This document shows, one piece after another, positions 1 through 6,044 of a stretch of 14,701 nt of DNA. The translations under genes and the position numbers were made by a program. The stretch is from an uncultured Eubacteriales bacterium (GTDB taxonomy: Bacteria; Bacillota; Clostridia; Monoglobales; Monoglobaceae), in assembly GCA_905198865.1 (NCBI GenBank), contig CAJKEB010000044.1:1-14701 (forward strand), given 5' to 3'. Every line of letters starts with the position of its first letter. Within the stretch, counting starts at the first letter, position 1. The notes under the pieces are model-generated. The model did no database searches. It was not told where the DNA came from and saw only the letters and a program-made list of their open reading frames with translations.

Positions 1-61
1 ATGTGTTGTGAAAAGCGGAACTGGGCTAGGCTTTATTAAGTCAAACTATAATTTACATTAC

Positions 62-94
62 AAAAAACTGCGCAGCCATAGATTGGATACGCAG
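62..94 (-). terminator. Intrinsic terminator downstream of the SDR gene
   Basis: On the minus strand an 11-nt arm (94 to 84, beginning CTGCG) pairs with an 11-nt arm (78 to 68, ending CGCAG) around a 5-nt loop. There is one G-U wobble and one mismatch, and six T residues (67 to 62) follow directly. This is the classic rho-independent layout. It lies about 140 nt past the stop of the dehydrogenase gene and is the best candidate for the end of that transcript. Another A/T run at 95-100 flanks the other side. Confidence 0.75.
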
Positions 95-171
95 AAAAAA
101 CGCAGCCTTGATTGTTGCAACACAAACTATATCCAAAAACAGGTATAGAAATCAAAGCATACGTTTTTAAC

Positions 172-232
172 TAAACGTAAACTGTTAGGGCGTCCAATTG
201 ATTGGACGCCCTTAAAAAATATTAAACGTTTA
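172..232 (-). other. Nested 3' hairpin after the SDR gene
   Basis: A perfect 11-bp GC-rich stem (188-198 with 201-211, arms GGGCGTCCAAT and ATTGGACGCCC, extendable by one A-T pair) sits just after the stop codon. It is enclosed by a second pair of arms, TAAACGT (172-178) and ACGTTTA (226-232). No T-run follows it on the minus strand; the T-run lies before it. It therefore looks more like a 3'-end stabilising or pausing hairpin than a complete terminator. The rest of 1-235 holds no gene that I can see. Confidence 0.55.
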
Positions 233-235
233 TTC

Positions 236-1036
236 TTACGGCTGCTTGCCGATGTAAGCCAGGATACCGCCGTCAACATACAAGATGTGTCCGTTTACAG
301 CATTTGACGCGTCTGATGCAAGGAATACAGCAGGGCCGCCAAGCTCGTCAGGATTGAGCCATCTGCCGGCAGGTGTTCTTCCGCAGATGAACTGGTCAAA
401 CGGATGACGTGAACCGTCAGGCTGCTTCTCGCGAAGCGGAGCTGTCTGAGGTGTAGCAATGTAACCGGGTCCGATGCCGTTACACTGGATGTTATACTGA
501 CCAAACTCTGAACAGATGTTTCTTGTGAGCATCTTAAGTCCGCCCTTAGCGGCAGCATAAGCTGATACAGTCTCACGGCCAAGCTCACTCATCATTGAGC
601 AGATGTTTATAATCTTACCGTGACCCTTCTTAATCATTGAAGGAATAACAGCTTTAGATACGATAAACGGAGCGTTAAGGTCAACATCAATAACCTGTCT
701 GAACTGCTCAGCAGTCATATCGCACATCGGAATACGCTTGATAATACCCGCATTGTTAACGAGAATATCGATAACTCCGACTTCCTCTTCAATCTTCTTA
801 ACCATTTCCTGAACAGCAGCCTCGTCTGTAACATCACAAACATAGCCCTTTGCGTCGATACCGTCAGCTTCATATGAAGCCAGACCCTTGTCAACTAACT
901 CCTGCTTAATATCACAGAATACAATTTTTGCACCTGCTGAAGCAAAGGCACTTGCGATACTGTAGCCGATTCCGTAGGATGCACCGGTCACAAGAGCAAC
1001 TTTGTCCTTCAAAGAAAACATCTCTGAAACGCCCAT
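236..1036 (-). CDS. SDR oxidoreductase, gluconate 5-dehydrogenase type
   Basis: A 266-aa classical short-chain dehydrogenase/reductase with a Rossmann fold and NAD(P)H cofactor. Seen: cofactor loop TGASYGIG (17-24), NNAG (94-97), and catalytic Ser147, Tyr160 and Lys164 in a YAAAK context. The C-terminus (DGGILAYIGKQP) and the central SMMSELGRE stretch match my memory of proteins annotated gluconate 5-dehydrogenase in Clostridia, Bacteroides and streptococci. These interconvert gluconate and 5-ketogluconate, or related sugar acids in uronate catabolism. An AGGAGG site (1045-1050), 8 nt upstream, supports the ATG at 1036. The gene has its own consensus promoter and terminator, so it is probably monocistronic and not functionally tied to the lipid genes. 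It is clearly not a second FabG: its C-terminal extension and substrate loop differ. The true substrate is uncertain; a KduD-like 2-dehydro-3-deoxygluconate 5-dehydrogenase is the main alternative. Confidence 0.88.
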   Translation of the reverse strand: MGVSEMFSLKDKVALVTGASYGIGYSIASAFASAGAKIVFCDIKQELVDKGLASYEADGIDAKGYVCDVTDEAAVQEMVKKIEEEVGVIDILVNNAGIIKRIPMCDMTAEQFRQVIDVDLNAPFIVSKAVIPSMIKKGHGKIINICSMMSELGRETVSAYAAAKGGLKMLTRNICSEFGQYNIQCNGIGPGYIATPQTAPLREKQPDGSRHPFDQFICGRTPAGRWLNPDELGGPAVFLASDASNAVNGHILYVDGGILAYIGKQP

Positions 1037-1107
1037 TTCAAAAACCTCCTATATTTTATTATAATTTTGTAAATATATGTAATCATCTTACATACTTTTA
1101 TAGATAA

Positions 1108-1136
1108 ATTATACCACAATCAAAAAAAGTTGTCAA
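1108..1136 (-). promoter_or_regulatory. Consensus sigma-A promoter with extended -10 for the SDR gene
   Basis: Reading the minus strand, TTGACA (1136-1131) is followed by a 17-nt spacer and TATAAT (1113-1108), both perfect consensus. TGG directly before the -10 completes an extended -10 (TGnTATAAT). Transcription would begin near 1101, leaving a leader of about 65 nt before the ATG at 1036. No clear operator palindrome overlaps the hexamers. The promoter separates this gene from hslO. Confidence 0.88.
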
Positions 1137-1159
1137 TTATATTTATTTATTTTGTTCAA

Positions 1160-1181
1160 ACTCTATCGACTTTGATGGAGT
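1160..1181 (-). terminator. Weak hairpin just after hslO
   Basis: Arms 1181-1174 and 1167-1160 pair (ACTCCATC with GATAGAGT, one C-A mismatch) around a 6-nt loop, starting 4 nt past the hslO stop codon. No T-run follows, so it is at best a weak terminator. It is the only candidate between hslO and the next promoter. Confidence 0.25.
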
Positions 1182-1184
1182 ATA

Positions 1185-2063
1185 TTATTTTGCGGATTTC
1201 AGCAGCTCAACCAGCTTATTGGTGTCAAACGTATACTTGCGGTCGCAGAAGTGGCAGCATATTTCAGCTTCACCGGTATCTTCGATAATTTCCTTTATCT
1301 GTTCCCTTCCGAGCGAGACAACCGCACGCTCCATTCTTTCATAAGAGCAGTCGCAGCTGTATCTGACATCTGATTTCTCTAAGATTTCAGTATCAAAGCC
1401 GAGCATAACATAATTAATCATATCGTCAACCGTCATACCGCTGCTTAGCATCTCGGTCACAGGCATTATATTCTGAATTGAATTTTCAAGCTTAGAGAGT
1501 GTTGCCTCATCGCACTCAGGCATAACCTGAATGATATAACCGCCGGCGCACTTTATTGAATAATCCCTGTCAACCAGAACGCCGAGAGCTACCACGCTCG
1601 GTGTCTGCTCAGACTGCATATAATAAAACGCAATATCATCGCCTATTTCGCCGGTCTGAAGCGGAACCTGTCCGATATACGGCTCGCGCAGCTTAAGGTC
1701 CTTGACCACGCCGAGCATACCGCTTCCGACCGCAGCACCTACATCGAGCTTTCCGTTTGGCTTAAGCGGTACATCCGCCTGCGGATTGGCGCAATAGCCC
1801 TTAACGTTTCCCTTTGAGTCGGAAACAGCGACTAACATTCCGATAGGTCCGTCACCCTTAATCTGAAGCGTCAAGGTCGGGTCGTCGCCCTTGAGCATTC
1901 CGCCCATCATAAGCCCTGCCGCAAGCAGTCTGCCGAGAGCGGCGCTGCAAACCGGGGACAGTGAATGATATCTTTGAGCTGCGTTTACTGTTTCAGTTGC
2001 GTCAACCGCATATATTCTTAAATATCCGTCTTTTGTAATGGCCTTTGCCAATTTATCTGACAT
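1185..2063 (-). CDS. hslO: Hsp33 redox-activated chaperone
   Basis: A 292-aa protein of normal Hsp33 length. Hsp33 is a cytoplasmic holdase that is inactive while a C-terminal zinc centre is reduced, and that unfolds and binds clients under oxidative or bleach stress. Seen: the N-terminal chaperone domain with the family's ALGRLLAA segment (42-49) and the QIKGDGPIG stretch (67-75), and the four zinc cysteines as CxC (Cys237, Cys239) and CxxC (Cys270, Cys273). An extra Cys269 lies next to the last pair. A GGAGG site 9 nt upstream fixes the ATG at 2063. The gene follows the 58-aa gene by 28 nt and appears to be the last of the rnc operon. Assignment is firm. Confidence 0.96.
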   Translation of the reverse strand: MSDKLAKAITKDGYLRIYAVDATETVNAAQRYHSLSPVCSAALGRLLAAGLMMGGMLKGDDPTLTLQIKGDGPIGMLVAVSDSKGNVKGYCANPQADVPLKPNGKLDVGAAVGSGMLGVVKDLKLREPYIGQVPLQTGEIGDDIAFYYMQSEQTPSVVALGVLVDRDYSIKCAGGYIIQVMPECDEATLSKLENSIQNIMPVTEMLSSGMTVDDMINYVMLGFDTEILEKSDVRYSCDCSYERMERAVVSLGREQIKEIIEDTGEAEICCHFCDRKYTFDTNKLVELLKSAK

Positions 2064-2091
2064 ATTAATTAACCTCCGAAATAAAACTCAA

Positions 2092-2268
2092 TCAATTTTG
2101 CTTTCTCACTATAGTATACTCATCGCCGGGGCGATAAAACGGACATTCCTTAAAATCGCCCGACATAAGACGCGCCATATCGTCCTCGTCAAGATTTGCG
2201 AGACATACATAACACTCATAGTCCTCGTCATATTCGTAATTCACACATTCTTCGCACTTTGAAATCAT
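2092..2268 (-). CDS. Small Cys-rich acidic protein, DUF6472-like
   Basis: A 58-aa reading frame, hidden by its size, runs from ATG at 2268 to TGA at 2092. It starts MISKCEECVNYEYDEDYECY and ends GDEYTIVRKQN. Five cysteines (5, 8, 19, 22, 42) include two CxxC pairs, consistent with a small metal-binding knuckle. Asp and Glu are abundant and there is no signal peptide or membrane segment. The composition, with a LDEDDM block and the ending DEYTIVRKQN, matches my memory of short clostridial proteins labelled DUF6472; their function is unknown. The ATG overlaps the TGA of the upstream 412-aa gene (ATGA), which implies translational coupling, and an AAGGGGAT ribosome site precedes it. It is 28 nt from hslO, so a redox or metal role beside Hsp33 is conceivable but unproven. 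Confidence 0.82.
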   Translation of the reverse strand: MISKCEECVNYEYDEDYECYVCLANLDEDDMARLMSGDFKECPFYRPGDEYTIVRKQN

Positions 2269-3503
2269 ACCGTTATCCCCTTACTCTTTGATTTATACTT
2301 AATCCTGATTTTCATCCACAGCTTTTCGCCCACAGTCCTGCCGTATATGCCGCCTATGCAGGCAGCGGCAAGGCATAATATCATACTGAACACCCACGGC
2401 AGCACCATCAGGCTTGACAGCAAAACCGAAATACAGGCTGCTGCAATCGCTGCACAAATTCTTCCGCATATAATAATCAATACTCTGCGACAGAACTCAC
2501 CGAGGGATATTCGCCCGAAGCACACACGGACTATATCCGGAACCAGAAACACAATCACAGTAAGCAGGTTGATAACAAACCCGACCCTGAGCGCCTTGGA
2601 AAAACGTCTTACGCAAGTAGCAGCCGAATACATGGTTCCGCCGGACGCCAGACTCAGGCCGTTGTTAATCTCCATAATTACGTTTGCAGCGCTTCCTTCA
2701 CTTTCTACCGACGAAGCAATATCCCACATGGAAGCAAAGAATTCCGTTCTTGCAAACTGCGAAGACAGAATATGACAAACGTACGCAAGCCCGAACACTT
2801 TTATACCGGTCTTAACCGCTGCCAGCGCAGAGCGTTTTACACTCCCGGATTTACGCATCGTGATTATAAACACTACAGCCGCACTAATTCCAAAAGCAAA
2901 GGAACAATGCACTATTCCCGTCGCCGCGTCATACAGCAGCGACTGAGATGTCATAGGACGGCAAAGATTTTTTGCGTCATCATAAGTAAGACAGCTCGCC
3001 TTGACAAATTTATCAGCCTCACCTGCATCGTTAACGCCCGGAACCTTTCCGTCCGTAATCTTCTTTGCAAAACGCTCAACTGCCTCACCATACATGTCCT
3101 TTGGAACCTCAACCGGCATCGGAGAACCATCGGGATTAACGTACCGATACATTCCGCCCTCTGAACTATCCGCAAAGCATGCGTCAACACAGCCCTTGCC
3201 GGAACTGTAAAACTTTGTCTGGAGCTGAACACCGTCAACCAGCCTGTCCGCACCGTCTTTCTCGTTCGACCTTCCGACAATCTCTGCGGCTTTGCCGGTA
3301 AATCTGTCAATCAGATTGAGCGCTTCCTCTGCCATTATTCCATGGCCTGAATTTGAGTTGACTGCCGCATAGTTAGCAGAGTCAACAGATTTTACTGCCG
3401 ACAAATCGTTGCATCCGACAACCGCACCCAACTCAGCTGATTTAATCGTTTCGTTTGTATTATTACTGTTTCGGTTTATGCTGTCTGCTCTATTATTCAT
3501 CAC
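2265..3503 (-). CDS. Unknown protein: soluble N-half, multi-pass membrane C-half
   Basis: 412 aa, not assigned to a named family. Residues 1-52 are polar and Asn/Ser-rich, probably disordered. Residues 53-200 look like one soluble domain, opening GHGIMAEEA and containing DGADRLVDGVQLQTKF (83-98), KGCVDACF (103-110), YVNPDGSPM (121-129), VPGVNDAGEA (154-163) and LTYDDAKNL (172-180). The D86/D90 to Q95-x-K97 spacing resembles a PD-(D/E)XK nuclease core with Gln in place of the acid; this is inference. Hydrophobic stretches near 199-216, 234-249, 306-327, 341-366 and 367-386 suggest four or five membrane helices, with a glycine-rich GGIYGRTVG close to the end. I recall scattered uncharacterised bacterial proteins with the same GHG...QTKY and NPDGSPM signature. 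The start is GTG 3503 (4-nt overlap with the rnc stop) or ATG 3500. It is an unusual neighbour for rnc, where smc or ftsY is often found. Confidence 0.85.
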   Translation of the reverse strand: MMNNRADSINRNSNNTNETIKSAELGAVVGCNDLSAVKSVDSANYAAVNSNSGHGIMAEEALNLIDRFTGKAAEIVGRSNEKDGADRLVDGVQLQTKFYSSGKGCVDACFADSSEGGMYRYVNPDGSPMPVEVPKDMYGEAVERFAKKITDGKVPGVNDAGEADKFVKASCLTYDDAKNLCRPMTSQSLLYDAATGIVHCSFAFGISAAVVFIITMRKSGSVKRSALAAVKTGIKVFGLAYVCHILSSQFARTEFFASMWDIASSVESEGSAANVIMEINNGLSLASGGTMYSAATCVRRFSKALRVGFVINLLTVIVFLVPDIVRVCFGRISLGEFCRRVLIIICGRICAAIAAACISVLLSSLMVLPWVFSMILCLAAACIGGIYGRTVGEKLWMKIRIKYKSKSKGITV

Positions 3504-4162
3504 TTGTGTCTTACTGTTTTCAGCGCCTGCTTTGCCGCCTCCTGTTCAGCAGACTTGCGGTTTTTACCGCTTCCCGTGCCTATGACTATGTCCTGATATA
3601 CAGCCTCGACATTAAAAGTCGGGTCATGGTCGGGTCCCGTTTTTGAAACAAGACGGTACTTGACAACATCGCGGTTTCTGTCGCGCTTCTGGTAGAAGCT
3701 CTGTATCTCCGACTTATAGTTTTCAAGCTCCACATATGATGTGCTGCCAATCAAGTCACCGATTGTGTTCATCACAAATTCCCTTGCGCAGTCTATTCCG
3801 CCGTCTAAGAAAATAGCGGCAAGCACTGCCTCATAGGCGTCCGCAAGAACCGAGTCCTTATCCTTGCCGCCTGACATGCGCTCAGACTTGCCGAAACGAA
3901 TATCATTACCAAGCTCCAGCTTGCGTGCGGCGATTGCCAGTGTCTTTTCACATACCGCATTTGCCCGAAGCTCAGTCAGTACGCCCTCATCAACATTTTT
4001 ATATTCATTATAAATGTAGTTTGAAACAACAAACGACAGTACGCTGTCGCCCAGGAATTCAAGTCTCTGGTTGCTCTCAGTGTGATTAATGTTCGCAAGT
4101 GAAATGTGTGTAACCGCCAGCTTAAACAATTCTTTATCTTTAAATGTATAATTATACTTCAT
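3500..4162 (-). CDS. rnc: Ribonuclease III
   Basis: A 220-aa double-strand-specific endoribonuclease that processes rRNA precursors and structured mRNAs. Seen: the family signature NQRLEFLGD (31-39) with catalytic Glu35 and Asp39, the second pair Asp108 and Glu111 in ADAYEAVLAA, and a C-terminal double-stranded-RNA-binding domain from about 144 to 217. That domain contains GPDHDPTF (176-183) and the basic NRKSAEQEAAKQAL helix (201-214). Length is slightly below the E. coli enzyme (226 aa) and all key residues are present. The ribosome site before ATG 4162 is weak (AGAGAAG). The gene follows fabF by 77 nt, with a strong 9-bp hairpin in between, and its stop codon overlaps the start of the 412-aa gene. 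In many Bacillota rnc sits beside plsX and acpP, so its place at the end of a lipid cluster is expected. Confidence 0.96.
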   Translation of the reverse strand: MKYNYTFKDKELFKLAVTHISLANINHTESNQRLEFLGDSVLSFVVSNYIYNEYKNVDEGVLTELRANAVCEKTLAIAARKLELGNDIRFGKSERMSGGKDKDSVLADAYEAVLAAIFLDGGIDCAREFVMNTIGDLIGSTSYVELENYKSEIQSFYQKRDRNRDVVKYRLVSKTGPDHDPTFNVEAVYQDIVIGTGSGKNRKSAEQEAAKQALKTVRHK

Positions 4163-4192
4163 AGCTTATATCTTCTCTCTATGCTTTTAATA

Positions 4193-4215
4193 AGGCTCCC
4201 CACTCAGGGGAGCCT
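4193..4215 (-). terminator. Strong hairpin between fabF and rnc
   Basis: A perfect 9-bp stem (AGGCTCCCC with GGGGAGCCT) with a 5-nt loop lies 24 nt after the fabF stop and about 30 nt before the rnc start. The sequence that follows on the minus strand is TTATTAAAA, not a true T-run. Termination is therefore probably partial, and the hairpin may instead attenuate expression or be an RNA-processing or stability element between the two genes. Confidence 0.5.
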
Positions 4216-4239
4216 CAAAATATTAACTCAAAAGATTAA

Positions 4240-5478
4240 TCAGTCAGTGTATTTTTTAAGTACAATCGAAGCATTGTGTCCGCCAAATCCGAGTGAGTTT
4301 GAAACGGCATACTCTATGTCAGCAGCTCTACCCTCGTTCGGAACATAATCCAGATCGCAATCCGGATCAGGTGTTTCAAGGTTAATTGTCGGCGGCAAAA
4401 ATCCTTCATTAACCGCCAGAGCTGTAATAATACCCTCTACACCGCCCGCTGCGCCGAGCATATGACCGGTCATTGACTTGGTTGAGCTGACTGCCAGCTT
4501 GTACGCATGGTCGCCAAATACAGTTTTGATTGCGGCGGTCTCATACTTGTCATTATACGGTGTTGAAGTTCCGTGTGCGTTGATATAATCAACGTCCTCA
4601 GGCTTAATACCTGCGTCCGCAACGGCAGCAGCCATACATCTTGCGCCGCCTTCGCCGTCCGGCGCCGGAGCTGTCATATGATATGCGTCGTTTGTTGAGC
4701 CATAGCCAACCAGCTCAGCAATGATATTCGCACCTCTTGCCTTTGCATGGTCAAGGCTTTCAAGCACCAGTATACCGCTGCCCTCACCCATGATAAATCC
4801 GTCACGCTTAGCGTCAAACGGAGAACAAGCCTTCTCAGGTGTGTCATTTCTTGTTGTCAAAGCCTTCATCGAGGAGAAACCGGCAAGAGCAAGCTCATTG
4901 ATGGTCGCCTCAGTACCGCCGGCAAATATCATATCCGCATCGCCTCTGCGGATTGCGAGAAGAGCCTGACCGATAGCGTCTGTACCTGAAGCGCAAGCAG
5001 AAACGGTTGTAAGGTTAACGCCTTTGCAGTTGAAGGCAATCGCAACCTGACCGACAGCCATGTTTGAAATCATCATCGGAATCATGAAAGGAGAAACCTT
5101 GCCCGGACCCTTGTCGAGCATTCTCTTGTGCTGTTCGCAAAGAGTGCTGATACCGCCGATACCTGAACCAATCATAACACCGACACGGGTCGGATCCTCA
5201 GCCGACATATCAAGTCCTGCGTCCTCAACCGCAAGCTTTGTTCCTGCAATAGCATACTGAACAAACAAGTCCATACGCTTTGCTTCTTTCTTTTCGATAT
5301 ACTTTGTCACGTCAAAGTCCTTGACCTCAGCGCCAACGTGGCAAGCAAAGTCTGTCGGATCAAATTTTGTAATGGTACCGATGCCGGAAACACCATTCTT
5401 TATACTGTTCCAGATCTCGGCCTTGCCTGTTCCTACAGGCGTCACTCCGCCGACACCTGTAATTACTACTCTATTCAT
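4240..5478 (-). CDS. fabF: 3-oxoacyl-ACP synthase II
   Basis: A 412-aa condensing enzyme (KAS II) that elongates acyl-ACP with malonyl-ACP in the cytoplasm. Seen: nucleophile Cys162 in VSACASGTDAI, His302 in NAHGTSTPYND and His339 in KSMTGHMLGAAGG, which together give the Cys-His-His triad of elongating synthases. Conserved Lys334 and the gatekeeper loop NSLGFGGHN (394-402, Phe398) are also intact. Length is typical. AGGAGG 7 nt upstream fixes ATG 5478. The gene is separated from acpP by 259 bp of repeat-rich DNA, unlike the tight spacing of the genes before it, so it may depend partly on its own promoter. A weak candidate lies just downstream of the 5541-5586 hairpin (TTGAAT, 18 nt, GATATT). 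FabB is unlikely to be a better name given the clostridial context. Confidence 0.96.
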   Translation of the reverse strand: MNRVVITGVGGVTPVGTGKAEIWNSIKNGVSGIGTITKFDPTDFACHVGAEVKDFDVTKYIEKKEAKRMDLFVQYAIAGTKLAVEDAGLDMSAEDPTRVGVMIGSGIGGISTLCEQHKRMLDKGPGKVSPFMIPMMISNMAVGQVAIAFNCKGVNLTTVSACASGTDAIGQALLAIRRGDADMIFAGGTEATINELALAGFSSMKALTTRNDTPEKACSPFDAKRDGFIMGEGSGILVLESLDHAKARGANIIAELVGYGSTNDAYHMTAPAPDGEGGARCMAAAVADAGIKPEDVDYINAHGTSTPYNDKYETAAIKTVFGDHAYKLAVSSTKSMTGHMLGAAGGVEGIITALAVNEGFLPPTINLETPDPDCDLDYVPNEGRAADIEYAVSNSLGFGGHNASIVLKKYTD

Positions 5479-5540
5479 ATTATTTCCTCCTAAAAAATAT
5501 ACGCTTTTAAAATATCTGTATGAAATATCTTTATATTCAA

Positions 5541-5586
5541 ATCATATAGAGGCTTGCTTTCGCGAAAAAGCAAGCTTCTGTATGAT
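5541..5586. repeat. 20-bp inverted repeat forming a long hairpin
   Basis: Arms 5541-5560 and 5567-5586 surround a 6-nt loop (CGCGAA). Read on the plus strand, all 20 positions pair, two of them as G-U wobbles. Read on the minus strand, the fabF transcript direction, the same two positions become A-C mismatches, leaving 18 pairs. There is no following T-run. It lies 62 nt before the fabF start and 2 nt from the adjacent MITE-like element's duplicated flank, so the two may be one composite insertion. Confidence 0.7.
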
Positions 5587-5588
5587 TT

Positions 5589-5729
5589 ATAAGCCCTCTC
5601 ACTCACACTTTGGTGCAGTAATACCCATTGGCTGTGACAGCAATCTTTGATTGCGTATGCACGACCAAAGCGTTTGATATAACCGCAGGGGCGGAAAGTA
5701 TCCGCCCGCGGGCGGCTGAGAGGGCTATA
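5589..5729. mobile_element. MITE-like element between acpP and fabF
   Basis: Perfect 10-bp terminal inverted repeats, AGCCCTCTCA (5592-5601) and TGAGAGGGCT (5717-5726), bound a 135-bp segment. ATA directly flanks both ends (5589-5591 and 5727-5729), which would be a 3-bp (or TA) target duplication. Inside are two hairpins: GCAATC/GATTGC with a 3-nt loop (5640-5654), and an 11-bp GC-rich stem with a 2-nt bulge and 5-nt loop (5683-5711, core GGGCGGA/TCCGCCC). It encodes no protein I can support. The layout fits a non-autonomous miniature element, and intergenic repeats with GGGGCGGA and GCCCTCTCA blocks are familiar to me from gut Clostridia. A structured RNA whose closing stem is the terminal repeat is the alternative. 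Confidence 0.55.
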
Positions 5730-5737
5730 AAATTATA

Positions 5738-5971
5738 TTAGTCCTGATTTGCTTTGATATATTCAACAGCGTCGCTGACAGTAGAAATCTTCTCAGCGTC
5801 CTCATCCGGGATTTCGATGTCGAATTCTTCTTCAAGAGCCATCATAAGCTCAACGATGTCGAGTGAATCAGCTTCAAGGTCGTCGATGAACGACGCTTCA
5901 AGTGTAACTGCATCTTCGTCAGCGCCAAGCTGATCAACTGTGATTTCCTTTACCTTTTCAAAAATATCCAT
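5738..5971 (-). CDS. acpP: Acyl carrier protein
   Basis: A 77-aa acidic four-helix carrier that holds growing acyl chains on a 4'-phosphopantetheine arm. Seen: the DSLD attachment motif, with Ser36 as the modified residue, in EADSLDIVELMMALEEEF; helix II is strongly acidic, as needed for docking with the Fab enzymes. The longest frame begins at a TTG (5986), but the ribosome site GGAGG (5980-5984) lies inside that extension and 8 nt before ATG 5971. The real start is therefore 5971 (MDIFEKVKE). This matches the usual family length. It follows fabG by about 73 nt. Assignment is certain. Confidence 0.96.
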   Translation of the reverse strand: MDIFEKVKEITVDQLGADEDAVTLEASFIDDLEADSLDIVELMMALEEEFDIEIPDEDAEKISTVSDAVEYIKANQD

Positions 5972-6044
5972 TTCTGTTTCCTCCAAAATTAATATAAATT
6001 TTTGTATGTTAATTTTATTCTTTACATAAATTTAATTAAGTTTA

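Noticed and set aside
1..39. ATG-started frame at the left edge on the plus strand
   Set aside because: Only 12 codons before a stop, no ribosome site in view, no similarity recognised.
71..115. Direct repeat pair beginning CGCAGCC near the left edge, considered as a CRISPR or recombination site
   Set aside because: Only two imperfect copies about 30 nt apart, and one is part of the terminator stem; no array and no integrase gene.
2038..2262. 74-codon plus-strand frame with a hydrophobic tail
   Set aside because: It is antisense to the 58-aa Cys-rich gene and the start of hslO, with no ribosome site; the hydrophobicity is a by-product of complementing Asp/Glu codons.
2347..2775. 142-codon open frame on the plus strand
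   Set aside because: It lies antisense within the 412-aa gene, has no ribosome site, and shows no recognisable domain; the minus-strand frame has conserved-looking motifs and operon overlaps.
2951..3310. 119-codon minus-strand frame inside the 412-aa gene
   Set aside because: Out of frame with the main gene, Arg-rich and low in structure; a shadow frame rather than an overlapping gene.
5321..5650. 109-codon plus-strand frame reaching into the acpP-fabF gap
   Set aside because: Most of it is antisense to fabF and the remainder runs through the hairpins; no ribosome site or domain.
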